Positions 23,881 through 35,172 are shown, counted from the stretch's first letter. The stretch is 64,000 bases of DNA from Magnolia sinica (GCF_029962835.1 NC_080589.1:18497586-18561585), one strand, 5' to 3'. Numbers and translations: made by a program. Notes: generated from the sequence alone by a model not told the origin.

Positions 23881-25931
23881 ACTACTGAAGAAAACCCAAG
23901 TATTCATTGCCCTGGTGCGTCAATCAATTCTCCTTTTTCTGTGGATAAAGAAAAATTAGAGAAAAAAGTTGAAACAACTTCAAGTTCTGTAAAAGGGAAA
24001 AGAAGATCGACAGTATGAGAATCTTTTGAGGAGATCACGCAACCAGATGGTTCTATGAAGATTAGATGCAAGTTTTGTAAGACTCTTTACAGGAAGCATT
24101 CTGGTTCTTCTATAAATCACTATTAGAGGCATCTAGATAACTGTGTGAAGAGACTAAGAACATTGAATGGTTGAGTCCAACAACTGCTTTCATTTACTAT
24201 TTCTGAAGATGACAACTCTAAAGCTGCACTCTCAATGTAAAAGTATGACCCGGATAAACTGAATGAGTGGTTTACGAGGTTAGTGATAGTCAATGAGAAG
24301 CTATTCAGCATGGTAGAAAGTAAGGTTTTCATGAAATTTTGTAAATTTCTAAATCCCAGATGTGAGAAGGCCTCTCGATTTACTATGAAAAAAGAGTGCA
24401 TGAAGATGTATGTTGTTGAAAAAACTAACTTGAAAGCTCTTCTGGAATCCGTATCCAGAATAAGTTTGACATCGGATATGTGGACGGTTTTGAATCAGAG
24501 AAAGGGATATATGTCATTGACCGCACACTTCGTTAATGTGGATTGGAAACTATGAAAGAGGATTTTAAATTGCCGCCATGTTCGTCCTCCTCATACCGGT
24601 GTGGTACTGTCCGATTGCATTTACAACTACCTTGTTAAGTGGGGCATTGAAAAGAAAATTTCTTTAATTACTTTAGATAATGTCTCGTCCAACGATACGT
24701 TGATTTCTTTTTTACGTACTTAGTTCAGGGCTGCTGGAAATTTACTCTTCGAAGGTAAAATATTTCAAGCTAGATGTTGTGCTCACATACTCAACTTGAT
24801 TGTGCAAAAAGGGCTGAAAGCAATTGATTCAACGATTGCAAACATACGAGATAATATTAAATATATAAGGGGGTCACCTTCAAGACTGAGTACGTGGAAT
24901 GATATAATCCAATGTTTAGATTTGAAATCTAAACAGCAGTTGAAATTAGATGTCTGCACTTACTGGAATTCCACTTATGAAACGTTGGATACGACTTTAC
25001 AATTTAAAACTGCATTCCCTAAACTTCGGCGCGCTATAAAATATACGCATACGTGCCAAGTGATGAAGATTGGAAGAAAGCTGAAGATGTTCATTAGTTT
25101 CTTAAAGTTTTTTACGACTGCGCGAATTTTTTTCAAGAAATAAGTATCCTACGGCAAATTAATTTCTTCCTGAAATTATTTTCATTATGAACGTGCTTAA
25201 AAAATGTGCTGTTGAAGGTCCGCAATTTTTAAAAGCGATGGTTCTAAGAATGCATTTGAAATTTGATAAGTATTGGGCCGAATGTCACTTGTTAATGTCC
25301 ATTACAGTTGTCCTAGATCCATGATACAAGATGGCAATGGTTAGATTTATTTTCAGATCACTTTATTCCAGTTCCAAAAGAGTTTCAGTGGAGACCGCCA
25401 TTATTAATGCTGCAATTGAAAAGCTCTTCGCATCATATGTTGATAATTCGGCTAAAACATCTAGTATAATAGGTACTTCTTAAACTGCGGATAGTTCTTT
25501 TACTACGGGCGAGCGACTTTGTAACTTTATGTCTTTTTTATACGAAGAAGAAATGGAGATGCAGAAAATTGAATCCGAAGTGAACAAGTATCTAAAGGAA
25601 CCGGTCATAAGGATAAAAGATAATGATTTCGATGTTTTGCAATGGTGAAAGTCTTGAACTCGTGAATACACTAGACTTTCATTGATGGCACGAGACATTT
25701 TATCAATTCTAATTTAGACCGTGGCATCAGAATCAGCTTTCAGCACTGGCAGAAGGGTAGTTAGCAAGTATTGAAGCTCACTCACCTCGAATACAGTTGA
25801 AGCACTAATATGTAAGCAAGATTAGTTGCATCCAGTTTAGGGCGGTATCACTTTCGATGCTGAAGAGTATAAAGAAGGCAATGAAATTGAAAACGTGGGC
25901 CCGAATGCTTGAAGGAATGAAAGCTTTATAA
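23881..25931 (+). pseudogene. hAT transposase pseudogene
   Basis: The frame starts MTTEENPSIHCPGAS. A BED finger follows (GSMKIRCKFCKTLYRKHSGS, then RHLDNC; about 24050-24145). The RNase H-like core has the first catalytic Asp in LTSDMWT (about 24470), ITLDNVSSNDTL (about 24665) and RCCAHILNLIVQKGL (about 24775-24815). The C-terminal hAT dimerisation region reads SESAFSTGRRVVSKY, then SSLTSNTVEALICKQD (about 25725-25825). In-frame stops include those after RRSTV, NHY, RTLNG, ALSM, WKL, FLRT and SKY, plus frame changes after 25140, so it is inactive. It resembles Ac/Tam3-type plant hAT proteins. Confidence 0.8.
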
Positions 25932-26340
25932 ATTTTCAAATTTCATGAACGGATTTATAGTTTTTGATATATTTTAAATTTTAACTATTTCGAATTGATG
26001 TTGATGTTGATTGTTGAGGACAAATTATGTTTTTGTGGTATGATATTGATAGAATCTATAGGTTTATCATTTGTCTTAATAACATGACATTAGCATATGA
26101 GACATTTAATTTATATTTTTTAGCTAAAATTTTAATAACTTAACATATGATGATACGAACAAGCTCGAGCTCGACTCGACTCGAACCACTAGCTTGACTC
26201 AAAATCGACTCGACAGCTTTGGCAAACAAGCCAAGCTTCAATGTTGAGCTCGAGGCTGAGCTCGAGCTCGAGTACACCATGGACAAGCCAAGCCGAGCTT
26301 GGCCCACCTCGACTCGACTTGGCTCAATGCCCACCCAGAA

Positions 26341-26870
26341 TAAGAATGTAGTTGTGGTTATGAATGTTGAATTGTATAAATACAAATGCAGATGTGGTTG
26401 TTGATATGGAAGTGCATATGAATTTTAAATTGAATGAATGAGAAAGTGAAAGTGTATGTGGATGTGAATGTTGAGTTATATGAATTAAAATATGCAAGTG
26501 CATATGGATGTAGATGTAGATGTGAATGTGGATATAGAAGTGGATGTGAAAGTAGATTTGTAGGAATGTGGACTTAGAAGTGCATTGGTTGTAAATTTTG
26601 AATTATGTTGTGTAAAACTGTTGAAGTGCGTGTAGATGTGGATGTATATGAATATTGATTTATGCGGTGTGCATATGGATGTGGTTGTGAATGTTGAATT
26701 ATATGAATGCAAATGTAGGGCTGCATGTGGATGTGAATTATGAATGTTAAATGCTAAATTGTATGAATGGAAATATGAAAAGTCATGTGAATGTGTTTGT
26801 GAATTTTGAATTATATTAATAAAAATGTGGAAGTATATGTGAATGTGGTTTTCGAAGGGTCCATGTGACG
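26341..26870. repeat. Degenerate minisatellite of TGNATGTGGATGT words
   Basis: Irregularly repeated words such as GTGGATGTGAATGTTGAATT, ATATGAATGCAAATG and GCATATGGATGTGG run through the stretch, with no fixed period. Small open frames on either strand are composition artefacts. The same wording appears just left of the hAT element at 20455-20480, so the hAT inserted into this array. Confidence 0.6.
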
Positions 26871-27714
26871 TAGAATCCCACGAAACCTCAAGGAAAAAAA
26901 TTTGGCTCTAATGTAAAATTCTGATGGGCCATGAAAAAGAGAAATGCAAATTAAGGATGGAAGTTGTTTTCATTTTTCATGTCACACTAAAGTTTCCGAT
27001 AAAAGTAAAAATTATGCCCATTCAGATTTTGTAGTCAAATCATGTACGATGAGTTGTTAGAAAAGTTATCGCGAGTTGTGTGTGTGTAAATGCAAAATGT
27101 CATCTGAGGGGTTAAAAGATGAGTCCTTGAGAAATTGGTCAATATTTTGCTGACAACACATCTAGGGCTATTATACTAAAAATCGCGTGTGCGGCGAGCA
27201 AATCTCCAGCTCGCTATATAGATGGACGTCACGCCTTTGTCGCACACTTGCCAACGAGGAAGAATGAGTACTAGATCCACGGGTCAAAAGATCAGACTGG
27301 CCCACTCATCAAGCCAGCTATTCTTGGATGAGGAAAGAGATCAGCTCGAAAATATGACCAATGGTTGATATTCAACATGCTATTGACGTCTATTTGATAC
27401 GAAGACCAACCTGATTTTTGAGTGGAGCAATTCTCAAAGCTCTCATGACCTGATGAATGTGATGGATCTTTTACACGCATTATATATTGGCACGTGCGTA
27501 GAAGCCCCTGCGTACGTCTCACCCGCGCGGGTACAATTTTCTATCTATAACCATTCAGATTCTCTCGTGATAGAGTAGCCTGCCGCAACCACAAAACAAA
27601 CCCGACAAGCCCACTTCTATCCCTCATCCCTTCTCTACATTCCCGCCAATGCTCCCCACACTGGGAGCGGTTAGGTGCGGCCCCGGCTACACCCAAAACG
27701 GTGCATCCCTTAAC
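26871..27714. other. Upstream intergenic region, no gene seen
   Basis: Ordinary AT-leaning sequence. There is no recognisable coding segment and no clear transposon end. A TATATAG word at about 27216 is not linked to any gene. Confidence 0.35.
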
Positions 27715-28140
27715 GTGGGGCCCACATTCATAAATTTATTTTCTATCTACGCCGTCCATCCGTTTTTTTACAGATCATTGAAGGCCAGGAGCTGAAAATT
27801 GAAATGAGCCAAATCTCAGGTGGACTATACTAGAAGAAAAGGTGGTTATTGAACGCCTCACCATTAAAAAACTTCCTAGGGCCTATCGTAATGTTTATCT
27901 GCCATCCAACCTGTTGATAATGTCATAATGTCATACTAGCATGATGAACGGAAAAATAAAATATCAGCTTCATCCAAAAATTTTGTGTCCCACGAGAAGT
28001 TTTTAATAGTCAATGTCCAATGTTTTCTACGTCCATCTGAGATTGTTGTCTTCTTCGTTTTTGGGTTCATGCTCTAAAATAATCTTCCAAAACGTATGGA
28101 CGGTGTGGATTGACAATACATACATCAAAGTGGGCCCCAC
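27715..28140. repeat. GTGGGGCCCAC foldback repeat, copy 1
   Basis: It begins GTGGGGCCCACATTCATAAA and ends ACATACATCAAAGTGGGCCCCAC. Its two halves are imperfect reverse complements, with CGTCCATCCG near the left and GTATGGACGG near the right. It lies about 440 bp upstream of the DVR start codon, so it could affect that promoter. Confidence 0.75.
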
Positions 28141-28575
28141 GGAGAGTGCCGCACTATCTTGGGTGAGGCTGTGGCCGCACCTAATCCGCTCCTTTCTCCG
28201 CTTCTCATTTTGTACAAGTGGGGCCCACTTTCCCTGATCCGAACCATTGGTCCATTCACCCACATTGGATTGTTCTCTGATCCAAAAGTCTCATCAATAT
28301 CACAATCACAACCTTTGAAATCAACGGTCAAGATGAGAAACCATCAACGACCAACATAAAACTGAAAGAAAAGGCACGATATTGGTATTGCAGGATATCT
28401 CCATTGTGTGGGACCCATCACACCAACGGTCCAGACAACGGAAACCAGTGGGTCCCACATGTACAATATGAACACCCGAGTACACCCCCATATCCTCGGT
28501 CGAGTATCATATAACTCATCAAAACCCATAACCCCTCTCCTCCAAAATCCCTCCCAGAATTCCAGAAGCTGGAAA
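28141..28575 (+). promoter_or_regulatory. DVR promoter and leader, with possible TATA at 28509-28514
   Basis: ATATAA at 28509-28514 lies 62 bp before the chosen ATG and is a possible TATA element. The following CCCATAACCCCTCTCCTCC is a pyrimidine-rich leader. The frame is open further upstream to an ATG at 28408, but that ATG would lie upstream of the TATA-like word. No transcript evidence is available, so this is only a suggestion. Confidence 0.35.
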
Positions 28576-29970
28576 ATGTCTCTCTATCCCCACCATTGTC
28601 TACCACAGCCAATCACCCGCTATAGTATAATAAATCCCCACCTCCCATCACTACCACAACCAACAATCCGCTGTAGTATACCAAGTCCTCACCGCGTCTC
28701 TTCTCTACCACAATCAACCATTCGCTACAGTATAACAAATTCTCACCCTATCTCTTCTCTACCACAACCAACCATTCGCTATAGTAGACCAAATCCTCAC
28801 CCTATCTCTTCTCTACCACAACTAACCATCCGCTATAGTATATCGAATCCTTACTCTATCTATTCTCCACCACAACCAAACATCCGCTATGGTCTAAATC
28901 CCATCAAAGTTTCAACGGCCCCAAATTCCGCCCCTTCGTTCCGTGCAAAGGACCCAAAAGACATCACCATCCTTGTGGTGGGGTCCACCGGCTACATTGG
29001 ACGGTTCGTAGTCAAGGAGTTGGTCCGCCGTGGTTTCAATGTGATCTCTGTGGCCCGCGGGCGAAGCGGTATCCGGGGCCGGAGCAGCAAGGAAGACACC
29101 CTCCAAGAACTGCAGGGATCGATTGTCTGTTTCTCCGATGTGACCGACACGGCGGCTCTCGAGGAGTCGCTGGCCGAATTCTGTGGGGCCCGCACAATCG
29201 ACGTCGTCGTGTCGTGCCTTGCCAGCCGGTCTGGTGGTGTCAAGGACTCATGGAAGATTGACTATGAGGCGACAAGGAACAGCCTCGTTGTAGGCCGGAA
29301 GTATGGCGTGGCGCATTTTGTCCTTCTGTCGGCGATCTGCGTGCAGAAGCCGTTGCTCGAATTTCAGCGTGCGAAGCTGAAATTCGAGGCTGAATTGATG
29401 GAGGAAGCCAAGGGTGGGGATTTCACATATAGCATAGTGCGGCCCACTGCGTTCTTCAAGAGCTTGGGTGGGCAGGTGGAGCTGGTTAAGGATGGCAAGC
29501 CGTATGTGATGTTTGGGGATGGACGGTTGTGCACTTGCAAGCCAATCAGTGAGGAGGATTTGGCGTCGTTCATCGCAGATTGTGTTTTGGGGGAGGATAA
29601 GATCTGCAAGATCCTGCCAATTGGCGGACCGGGGAAGGCTTTGACGCCATTGGAACAGGGGGAGATGCTGTTTAGGCTACTTGGGAAAGAGCCCAAGTTC
29701 TTGAAAGTGCCAATTGGTGTGATGGATTTTGCGATTGGGCTTCTTGATTTCCTCGTGAAGATCTTCCCGGTAATGGAGGATGCGGCTGAGTTTGGGAAGA
29801 TCGGGAGGTATTATGCAGCTGAGAGTATGTTGGTTGTGGATCCAGAGACTGGTGAGTATAGTGCGGAGAAGACTCCGACCTATGGAAAAGATACATTGGA
29901 AGATTTCTTTGAGAAGGTGATCAGGGAAGGAATGGCTGGCCAGGAATTGGGTGAGCAGTCGATATTCTAG
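28576..29970 (+). CDS. DVR: Divinyl chlorophyllide a 8-vinyl reductase, chloroplastic
   Basis: A single-exon gene of 464 codons, as in Arabidopsis DVR/PCB2 (which I recall as intronless and about 417 residues). The enzyme uses NADPH to reduce the 8-vinyl group of divinyl chlorophyllide to ethyl, late in chlorophyll synthesis in the plastid. It belongs to the atypical short-chain reductase (NmrA-like) group. The Rossmann motif [11 protein letters not shown] is near residue 135, followed by [60 protein letters not shown] and the conserved C-terminal [10 protein letters not shown] and [10 protein letters not shown]. The start is the MSLYP Met, matching the MSL start of Arabidopsis. The first 110 or so residues are a Ser/Pro-rich transit region with six 18-residue repeats, which explains the extra length. 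All catalytic-domain blocks look intact. Confidence 0.96.
   Translation: MSLYPHHCLPQPITRYSIINPHLPSLPQPTIRCSIPSPHRVSSLPQSTIRYSITNSHPISSLPQPTIRYSRPNPHPISSLPQLTIRYSISNPYSIYSPPQPNIRYGLNPIKVSTAPNSAPSFRAKDPKDITILVVGSTGYIGRFVVKELVRRGFNVISVARGRSGIRGRSSKEDTLQELQGSIVCFSDVTDTAALEESLAEFCGARTIDVVVSCLASRSGGVKDSWKIDYEATRNSLVVGRKYGVAHFVLLSAICVQKPLLEFQRAKLKFEAELMEEAKGGDFTYSIVRPTAFFKSLGGQVELVKDGKPYVMFGDGRLCTCKPISEEDLASFIADCVLGEDKICKILPIGGPGKALTPLEQGEMLFRLLGKEPKFLKVPIGVMDFAIGLLDFLVKIFPVMEDAAEFGKIGRYYAAESMLVVDPETGEYSAEKTPTYGKDTLEDFFEKVIREGMAGQELGEQSIF
28600..28916 (+). repeat. 54-bp coding minisatellite in the DVR transit region
   Basis: Six units start at 28600, 28651, 28705, 28759, 28813 and 28867. The first is 51 bp, the next four exactly 54 bp, and the last is diverged. 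The consensus begins CTACCACAACCAACCATCCG and encodes [17 protein letters not shown]. All lengths are multiples of three, so the frame is kept. Confidence 0.92.
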
Positions 29971-30348
29971 TCCTGCCTTTTGTTATGGTTTGGAAGTGTT
30001 TGTAAATGCGAAAACAATGTCAAGATGCCAGCTCGATTGGTTTAATTGGCGTGGATGAGATAGGGGAGATTTGGGGCAGCCCGCTGTAGTTTGTTCTTCA
30101 TTTTTCGCTGGTGGGACGCTTAACGACGAGAATGTTTCTTCAATCAATGGGTTTGTAACTTGCGTTGCTTTGTGGTATGCTATTCTTTCTTTCTTTTTTT
30201 CCTTGGAGCTGATTGAATTGCTATTTTGCTAGAGCTGCGATACAATGTGTTTGTAAAAATTCAGTGTGTAAAATTATGACGTCATTCTGTATGAACTGAG
30301 TAGTTTGAATTGATTTTGTACATTCGAATTGATTGTATGAGCTTCTAT
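29971..30348 (+). other. DVR 3' flank
   Basis: T-rich sequence after the stop, with TTTGTAA and TTCTTTCTTTCTTTTTTTCC words, probably the 3' untranslated region. No canonical AATAAA is seen close to the stop, which is common in plants. Confidence 0.4.
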
Positions 30349-30813
30349 GGCATGTTTGGATGCTCAATTGAACTAATTCGCAATGACCCTATTCAGCACA
30401 GTAGACACCATTGTCATTTACAACGATGTACAAGCCCATCACTGCAATTCAATGCGATTTAAAGTTGGATGTGAGATGGTAGTAGTTTCAATTTTGGAGT
30501 GGGTGGGGCTAGCTCCCCAATATGGGCATTTGCATTCTAGAGCCCGTTTAGATGCACCCTCAAAAGGGTTGTTTGACACCTAATTGGCATTTTGAACAAA
30601 GCCCCAGATTGTGTTGTGCATTTGGATGCACTTCCGCAAACCCCGTCTCATCCCCTGCTCGGCAAAACAAGTACTAAAAAGCTGAGAATTGGTTTTTGTT
30701 GAGTCCATCGAAAAAACCGGGTGTGAAAACCCTTTTGCGGAAATGCTTCCAAATGGGCCCTTACTGAATTGAAGTTATTGCTGTTCAAATCAAATGAGCA
30801 TCCAAACATGGCC
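30349..30813. mobile_element. Outer MITE, containing a second MITE
   Basis: The left end GGCATGTTTGGATGCTCAATTGAA and the right end (reverse complement GGCCATGTTTGGATGCTCATTTGA) are terminal inverted repeats of a non-autonomous DNA transposon. The target duplication is unclear (TAT or TTA type). Bases 30540-30760 are a separate insert, so the original element was about 240 bp. Confidence 0.65.
30540..30760. mobile_element. Inner Tourist-like MITE nested in the outer MITE
   Basis: Ends GAGCCCGTTTAGATGC and (reverse complement of the right end) GGGCCCATTTGGAAGC are similar inverted repeats. CTA on the left and TTA on the right are a near-matching 3-bp target duplication, the PIF/Harbinger (Tourist) pattern. 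Confidence 0.6.
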
Positions 30814-31357
30814 TTATGAAATGACCTTGCTTTTACGAGAACTCAATGCATGGCATTGTTATTAGATTGTAGGAATTGGGTGTTGTAGAACATGTTACCA
30901 TGCTATACAATGTAGAATGCATACCAATACCATAACCAGAATAGAAGACAACTGATGTCATTCAGTGCTCGGAGTCAAGCCTGCAGCTTGATGGTACTCA
31001 ACGATAGAGGGTCACATATTCAATCCCAATCCCAGTTACATCTACTGCTGAAAATAAAGCTTTAGCAAGTTGCCTCCCTCAAAACTACAACAGCCACAAC
31101 TGGAATAGATGATGATCCCAATTACTTCTTCTCCTCCTCCTCCCATAGAGGTCAATTCAATCCTCAAAAAAGAGGATTTGATCGAGTATTGAGGGGCAAA
31201 AGAATTTAGGCTGAAATACCAAACGAAAGTAGAATGATTTTTTATTTTTATTTTTCATTCCTGAAGAAGTGCATATCTTACCCGGATCTTCGCCCATAAT
31301 GGTACAAAACAATAGTTTCATTGGAGTAGATACACGAATCGCTTTAAATACGAGAAG

Positions 31358-31397
<40 letters not shown>

Positions 31398-31753
31398 GAA
31401 AATGCTCGTCATCCTCCTCTCTCTCTCTCTCTCTCAATAAAATACATTGGAAGTAACCGAGGAAAATAGAGTTTCAAAAGTACAGAAAAGGCCCAAACGC
31501 CTCGGCATCAGTGAGAGAATTGATAGGGTCATTCCCATCCAATACACCTCTGGCAAGTCAAGTGGTTAGCCTAGAGAACAAGGTTCTAATTTCCTTGAAA
31601 ACATCGGAATTTGAACCTGTCAGGTTGGCAACTTCGATATTGATTTTGATAGGCCCAAAAGTGAGTGTGGATGAATCCCAGAGTTCTTCTAAGTGCCATT
31701 GCTGAAGCCTGGGTTGGGCGGATAGCCTTGACGGGGCCCAAAGAGGCCACTAA
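30814..31753. other. Intergenic, with GA and CT microsatellites
   Basis: A GA run occupies 31361-31395 and a CT run about 31419-31434. Nothing else is recognisable, and the open frame crossing the GA run is not a credible gene. Confidence 0.45.
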
Positions 31754-32077
31754 GGGCCTGTTTGTATACCACCAAATAAGTTACTTTTTCTACTTACAGC
31801 AGTAGATAAGTGACTTATTTCAGATAAGTAACTTTGGTTTATGATTAGTTACAAGTAACTTTTTTACTTAAAAGTACTTAATCACTTCAGTTAATTTTTT
31901 TTAGCTTTTCTACTTTTCATAGGTTGTTGAAGAGGCATCAAGAGAGACGAAAGAGAGGAGAAGCTGATAAGTATGTTGTTTACTAAACATACGTATCTTC
32001 TTAATAAGTAGAAACTAAGATAAGCTACTTATGACATAAGTTGCTTATCTTAAGCAACTTACGATCCAAATGCCCCC
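31754..32077 (+). mobile_element. Tourist-like MITE, copy 1
   Basis: Starts GGGCCTGTTTGTATACCACC and ends CTTACGATCCAAATGCCCCC. Flanked by TAA on both sides (31751-31753 and 32078-32080), the 3-bp target duplication of PIF/Harbinger elements. Rich in AAGTARCTTA words. It is the reverse complement of 32160-32486. Confidence 0.85.
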
Positions 32078-32159
32078 TAAATATCTGCCTTGGGGTTGAA
32101 AAGCAGCCCGCCTATCCCTGCCTTGTCCCCCTCCCTACTTTAACTGCTATAGACTTTAA

Positions 32160-32486
32160 GGGGGCGTTTGGATCGCCAGCGATTCAAGATAAGCTACTTA
32201 TGCCTCAAGTAGCTTATCTTAGTTTCTACTTATTAAGCAGATAAGTATGTTTGGTAAACAACATACTTGTCAGCTTCTCCTCTCTTCTGTCTCTCCTGAT
32301 GCCTCTCTTCAGCAACTTATGAAAAGTAGATAAGCAAAAAAAACAAAAATTAACTGAAGTGATTAAGTAATTTTAAGTAAAAAAGTTACTTATAACTAAT
32401 CATAAACCAAACTTATCTGAAATAAGTTACTTATCTACTGCTATAAGTGGAAAAAGTAACTTATTTGGTGGTATCCAAACTGGCCC
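32160..32486 (-). mobile_element. Tourist-like MITE, copy 2, inverted
   Basis: Same family as 31754-32077 in the opposite orientation, also with TAA at both sides (32157-32159 and 32487-32489). Together the copies form inverted arms of about 325 bp around an 82-bp spacer, so a transcript across both could fold into a long hairpin. Confidence 0.85.
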
Positions 32487-32489
32487 TAA

Positions 32490-33690
32490 GTGACCATTCA
32501 TCGGATGGAGTACCATTCTGTAGACACCCAACTCAACAAGAGTATTTGACTAGTGGAGAGAATCTTGAATTTCCTTATGAAGAACTTGCAGAATTTCTCT
32601 AAGTATTCACCTCTAAGCCCAAGCCCAAGCCCAAGCCCAATCACAACCTAAGCCTGGATTCAGCCCAAAACCTCACTAAAACCCTCTCAAACCAAGCGGA
32701 AGGACATGGAAAATTCAAGAGGTGTGGGACCCAGCCTAGCCTAGGTTTGGGGCCATCACCCTTTTATTTTTTTGTGTGATTTTCTTGGATGCAGAAAAAC
32801 TTTTTCCGCTTTTTAGGCTTATCCACATTTCAGCAATTATATGCTTGTGGTCCCCAATGTTTTGGTCTTATGTTGTCCCATTTCTTTGATCAATAAGTCC
32901 ATCTTGTAGCCCATCAAATTACCTTCCAATTAGCCTAATTTCAACTCAGTCCAATATGCAGGCTGAAGTTATGATTGAAATACCGGACACTGCTTGTTAT
33001 CAGTTGACCGTCAAAGATTGAAAAATCGACTTAACTCGTGGACCCCATATCTTCCTAACCCTTAGGATTTTACCCTTTAAACCAAAATCATTAGTTAGCG
33101 TATCAAATTCCCTTTCCAACCAAGCTATAGATCATCCAATTCTGATACTTGATTACTAAGACCCAATAAAAAACTGAGGTGTGTGTGCTGGACTGTGCAG
33201 GAAACATTTTTGAAAATGACGTATATGTCCTCATATGGAAATCCAAAACCGAAAATCAAATTCCTTTTACCTATTAACCCAATTTTCACGAAAATATCCT
33301 TAAAAATCTTAGTTTGCCCTTAAGCTACCATCTTTTAACAAAACTACTCCCTGACTAAGCCAATGAAATCCCAAAACTACTCCTTGCCAAGCCATGAAAT
33401 ACTTACAAGTGTCTTAATCCTAGCCAGTCACTCTCAAAGCCTCTAGAACCTCTTAGAACCTTCCCTAAGCCCAATTACTCCTCAATGCTCTATAAATTAG
33501 CATCAAACCTTCCAATCAACCTCCAAGATCCTACCACTTGTCAATTATCCATGATTTCCTACCTCTTAAGAGTACCTCCAATCTTTCTTCAAATCACAAC
33601 CTTGCTACAAGAGAGCGGTCTTGCCTCTCAAATTTTTTTTCCTACAACTCCCTCTAGAATAAGAAGTCCCATACTTGCCAAAAATCAGTG
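32490..33690. other. Intergenic, no gene seen
   Basis: A short AAGCCC tandem lies at about 32615-32640 (CCCAAGCCCAAGCCCAAGCCC). The remainder shows no coding signal or clear transposon end. Confidence 0.4.
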
Positions 33691-34315
33691 ATTCCTAATG
33701 GAGAAGGAGAGTTTGAGACAAGGGCTAAGAGCTTGGGAAGCTCTTCTCAATCAAGGCCAAAGAGTACCTTGCAGTGTCAAGCCAAGGCTCTGGAAACTTT
33801 TGGGTAGAAGGGTTCCTTTGTTCTTCTTCCTCCATCATTTCTCCTAAAAGAAGCAAGCAAGGCAAGACCACCCTCATTGCAAGATCTTGAAGAACCTTTA
33901 TGGAGCTCTAATCCAAGTTCAAGCACATCTTGAAGAGAAGACCAATCCATCAAACCCACAAGGAGAAGAAGACCAAGACAGAGATCCTTTACCACATTAC
34001 TCCCACTCTCTTCCTCAATTATTCTTCTAGCCCTCCAACTATCTATTTTCTTCTTCTTGTTCACTTTTTGGGAACCAACCAAGCCATTCTCCTTGAGTAG
34101 GGACTTCTATATCACGGGTGGAATAGGGTGCCTAACACCTTCTCTACTCCACAACTGTGGTCCTTTCACAGAAACTTGGTGAATAGGCCATATCAGAGTC
34201 CAGTCCCCAAAAATCAAGAGAATCACTCCCTTGATTGTTGGGCAATAAACAAGGGTTCTAGCCTATCCTTGAATTTATACTTGGAAAAGGCTAGTGGCGT
34301 CTCCAAAATTGACCT
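33690..34315 (+). mobile_element. Possible gypsy LTR end remnant
   Basis: GGGTGCCTAACACCTTCT (about 34127) and, downstream, GGCTAGTGGCGTCTCC (about 34289) recall the LTR-end/leader wording of Tat/Ogre-type gypsy elements (GGGTGCCTAACACC ... GTGGCGACTCC). No coding part is attached. The assignment is from memory and weak. Confidence 0.3.
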
Positions 34316-34790
34316 TATAGGCCCTTACCATCCTGGTAGGCCTTTGTCGTGCTTGTTTTTTGACAAATGCACAGACATCTTTGAAGAATTTGTCATTCAG
34401 GGCCCATACAATAATGATATCTTTAATTTTTCTAGTGAGTACTTGGACTGACCAGTCTTCATTCTCAAAAGTGTAAGTGTTTCTTTCAGGCCATAGTTCC
34501 CTCAAGACCATTAGAAGGAACTAGAGCAAAGAACTTTGCCTTTAGATCTGATGGGCCCACTGCCCCAGCCCTGCATGACATCACAACTCATCTCATTCAT
34601 AATCTACTCAACAACAAACCCACTTAGAGAGGATGCCCTAATTGCATGGACGAAAGGGCAATGGAGAATCAAGTGATTAACAGTCTGCACATTTTCAAAG
34701 AACACACCTGTTTGGGATTTGGATGCCTCTTTTCTAGATCATGTCAACCAACAATTCCACACGCGTCCCATATTGGTATATGTGCTGCTA
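34316..34790 (-). pseudogene. L1-type LINE ORF2 C-terminal fragment
   Basis: Minus-strand reading gives a zinc-binding reverse-transcriptase tail: a VDHLL-like passage with HCPFVHAIRASSLSGF (about 34610-34690), then LWPERNTYTFENEDWSVQVL and WALNDKFFKDV (about 34360-34490), matching the WKERNNRTFE and WALNDKSFKDI wording of plant L1 proteins. It needs more than one frame and has stops, so it is a dead, 5'-truncated copy. It stops near the left edge of the tandem duplication. Confidence 0.6.
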
Positions 34791-34869
34791 GTCTCTACTC
34801 GCTTCTTCTATAGGTGCTCTTGCAGAACACCTTTAAGGAAAAGGTTGTCCAAGAGGCATCATCCAAAGC

Positions 34870-35172
34870 AAGGTACTCCATAACAGTAATGGTGGCCATA
34901 ATGGCCACCGTCATTAGCTTTACGATACGGGCTATAATGGCTGTTACGGACCTCGTGATGGCCTTTACGATCGCCCTTTTTTTATATTGAAAAAAAACCT
35001 GAAAAACTTGTATCAGCCCCGTAATGAATAGTTAGAGGCGGCTGTTACGGGCTTTACAGGGGCGTAACGGCTCGTTACGGGTCATTTTTTCCTAACGGCC
35101 ATTAGGACCCTGTACCGTGTAATGATTGCCGCTGTTACCTTTACGTAACAGCCTTTATGGCACACCATGATC
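34870..35172. repeat. Non-autonomous repeat with GTAACGG inverted words, copy A
   Basis: Rich in GTTACGG/CCGTAAC words on both strands, with the 9-bp-arm palindrome GGTGGCCATAATGGCCACC near 34891-34909. The start (GGTACTCCATAACAG) and end (reverse strand TGGTGTGCCATAAAGG) are loosely inverted. Probably a MITE or foldback element, family unknown. The paralogous copy is at about 39043-39340. Confidence 0.45.

Larger units (their letters stand above)
20481..26337 (+). mobile_element. Decayed hAT-superfamily DNA transposon, about 5.9 kb
   Basis: The left end TAGGGCTGTTCACGAGTCAAG and the right end (reverse strand GGGTGGGCATTGAGCCAAG) are similar imperfect terminal inverted repeats. Just inside each end are clusters of CTCGA/GACTCG words (20490-20690 and 26160-26325), the subterminal repeats common in plant hAT elements. 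Inside are hAT transposase remains at 23881-25931 and a second BED-finger fragment at 22157-22900. An exact 8-bp target duplication is not visible, so the ends may be off by a few bases. Both flanks are the same TGAATGTG-type minisatellite, which supports the boundaries. Confidence 0.68.

Noticed and set aside
28408-28575. Longer DVR start at 28408
   Set aside because: The added 56 residues have no family similarity and would begin upstream of a TATA-like word. The MSLYP start fits the known MSL start of the Arabidopsis protein.
31269-31469. 66-codon frame with an Arg-Glu run
   Set aside because: Translation of the GA microsatellite.
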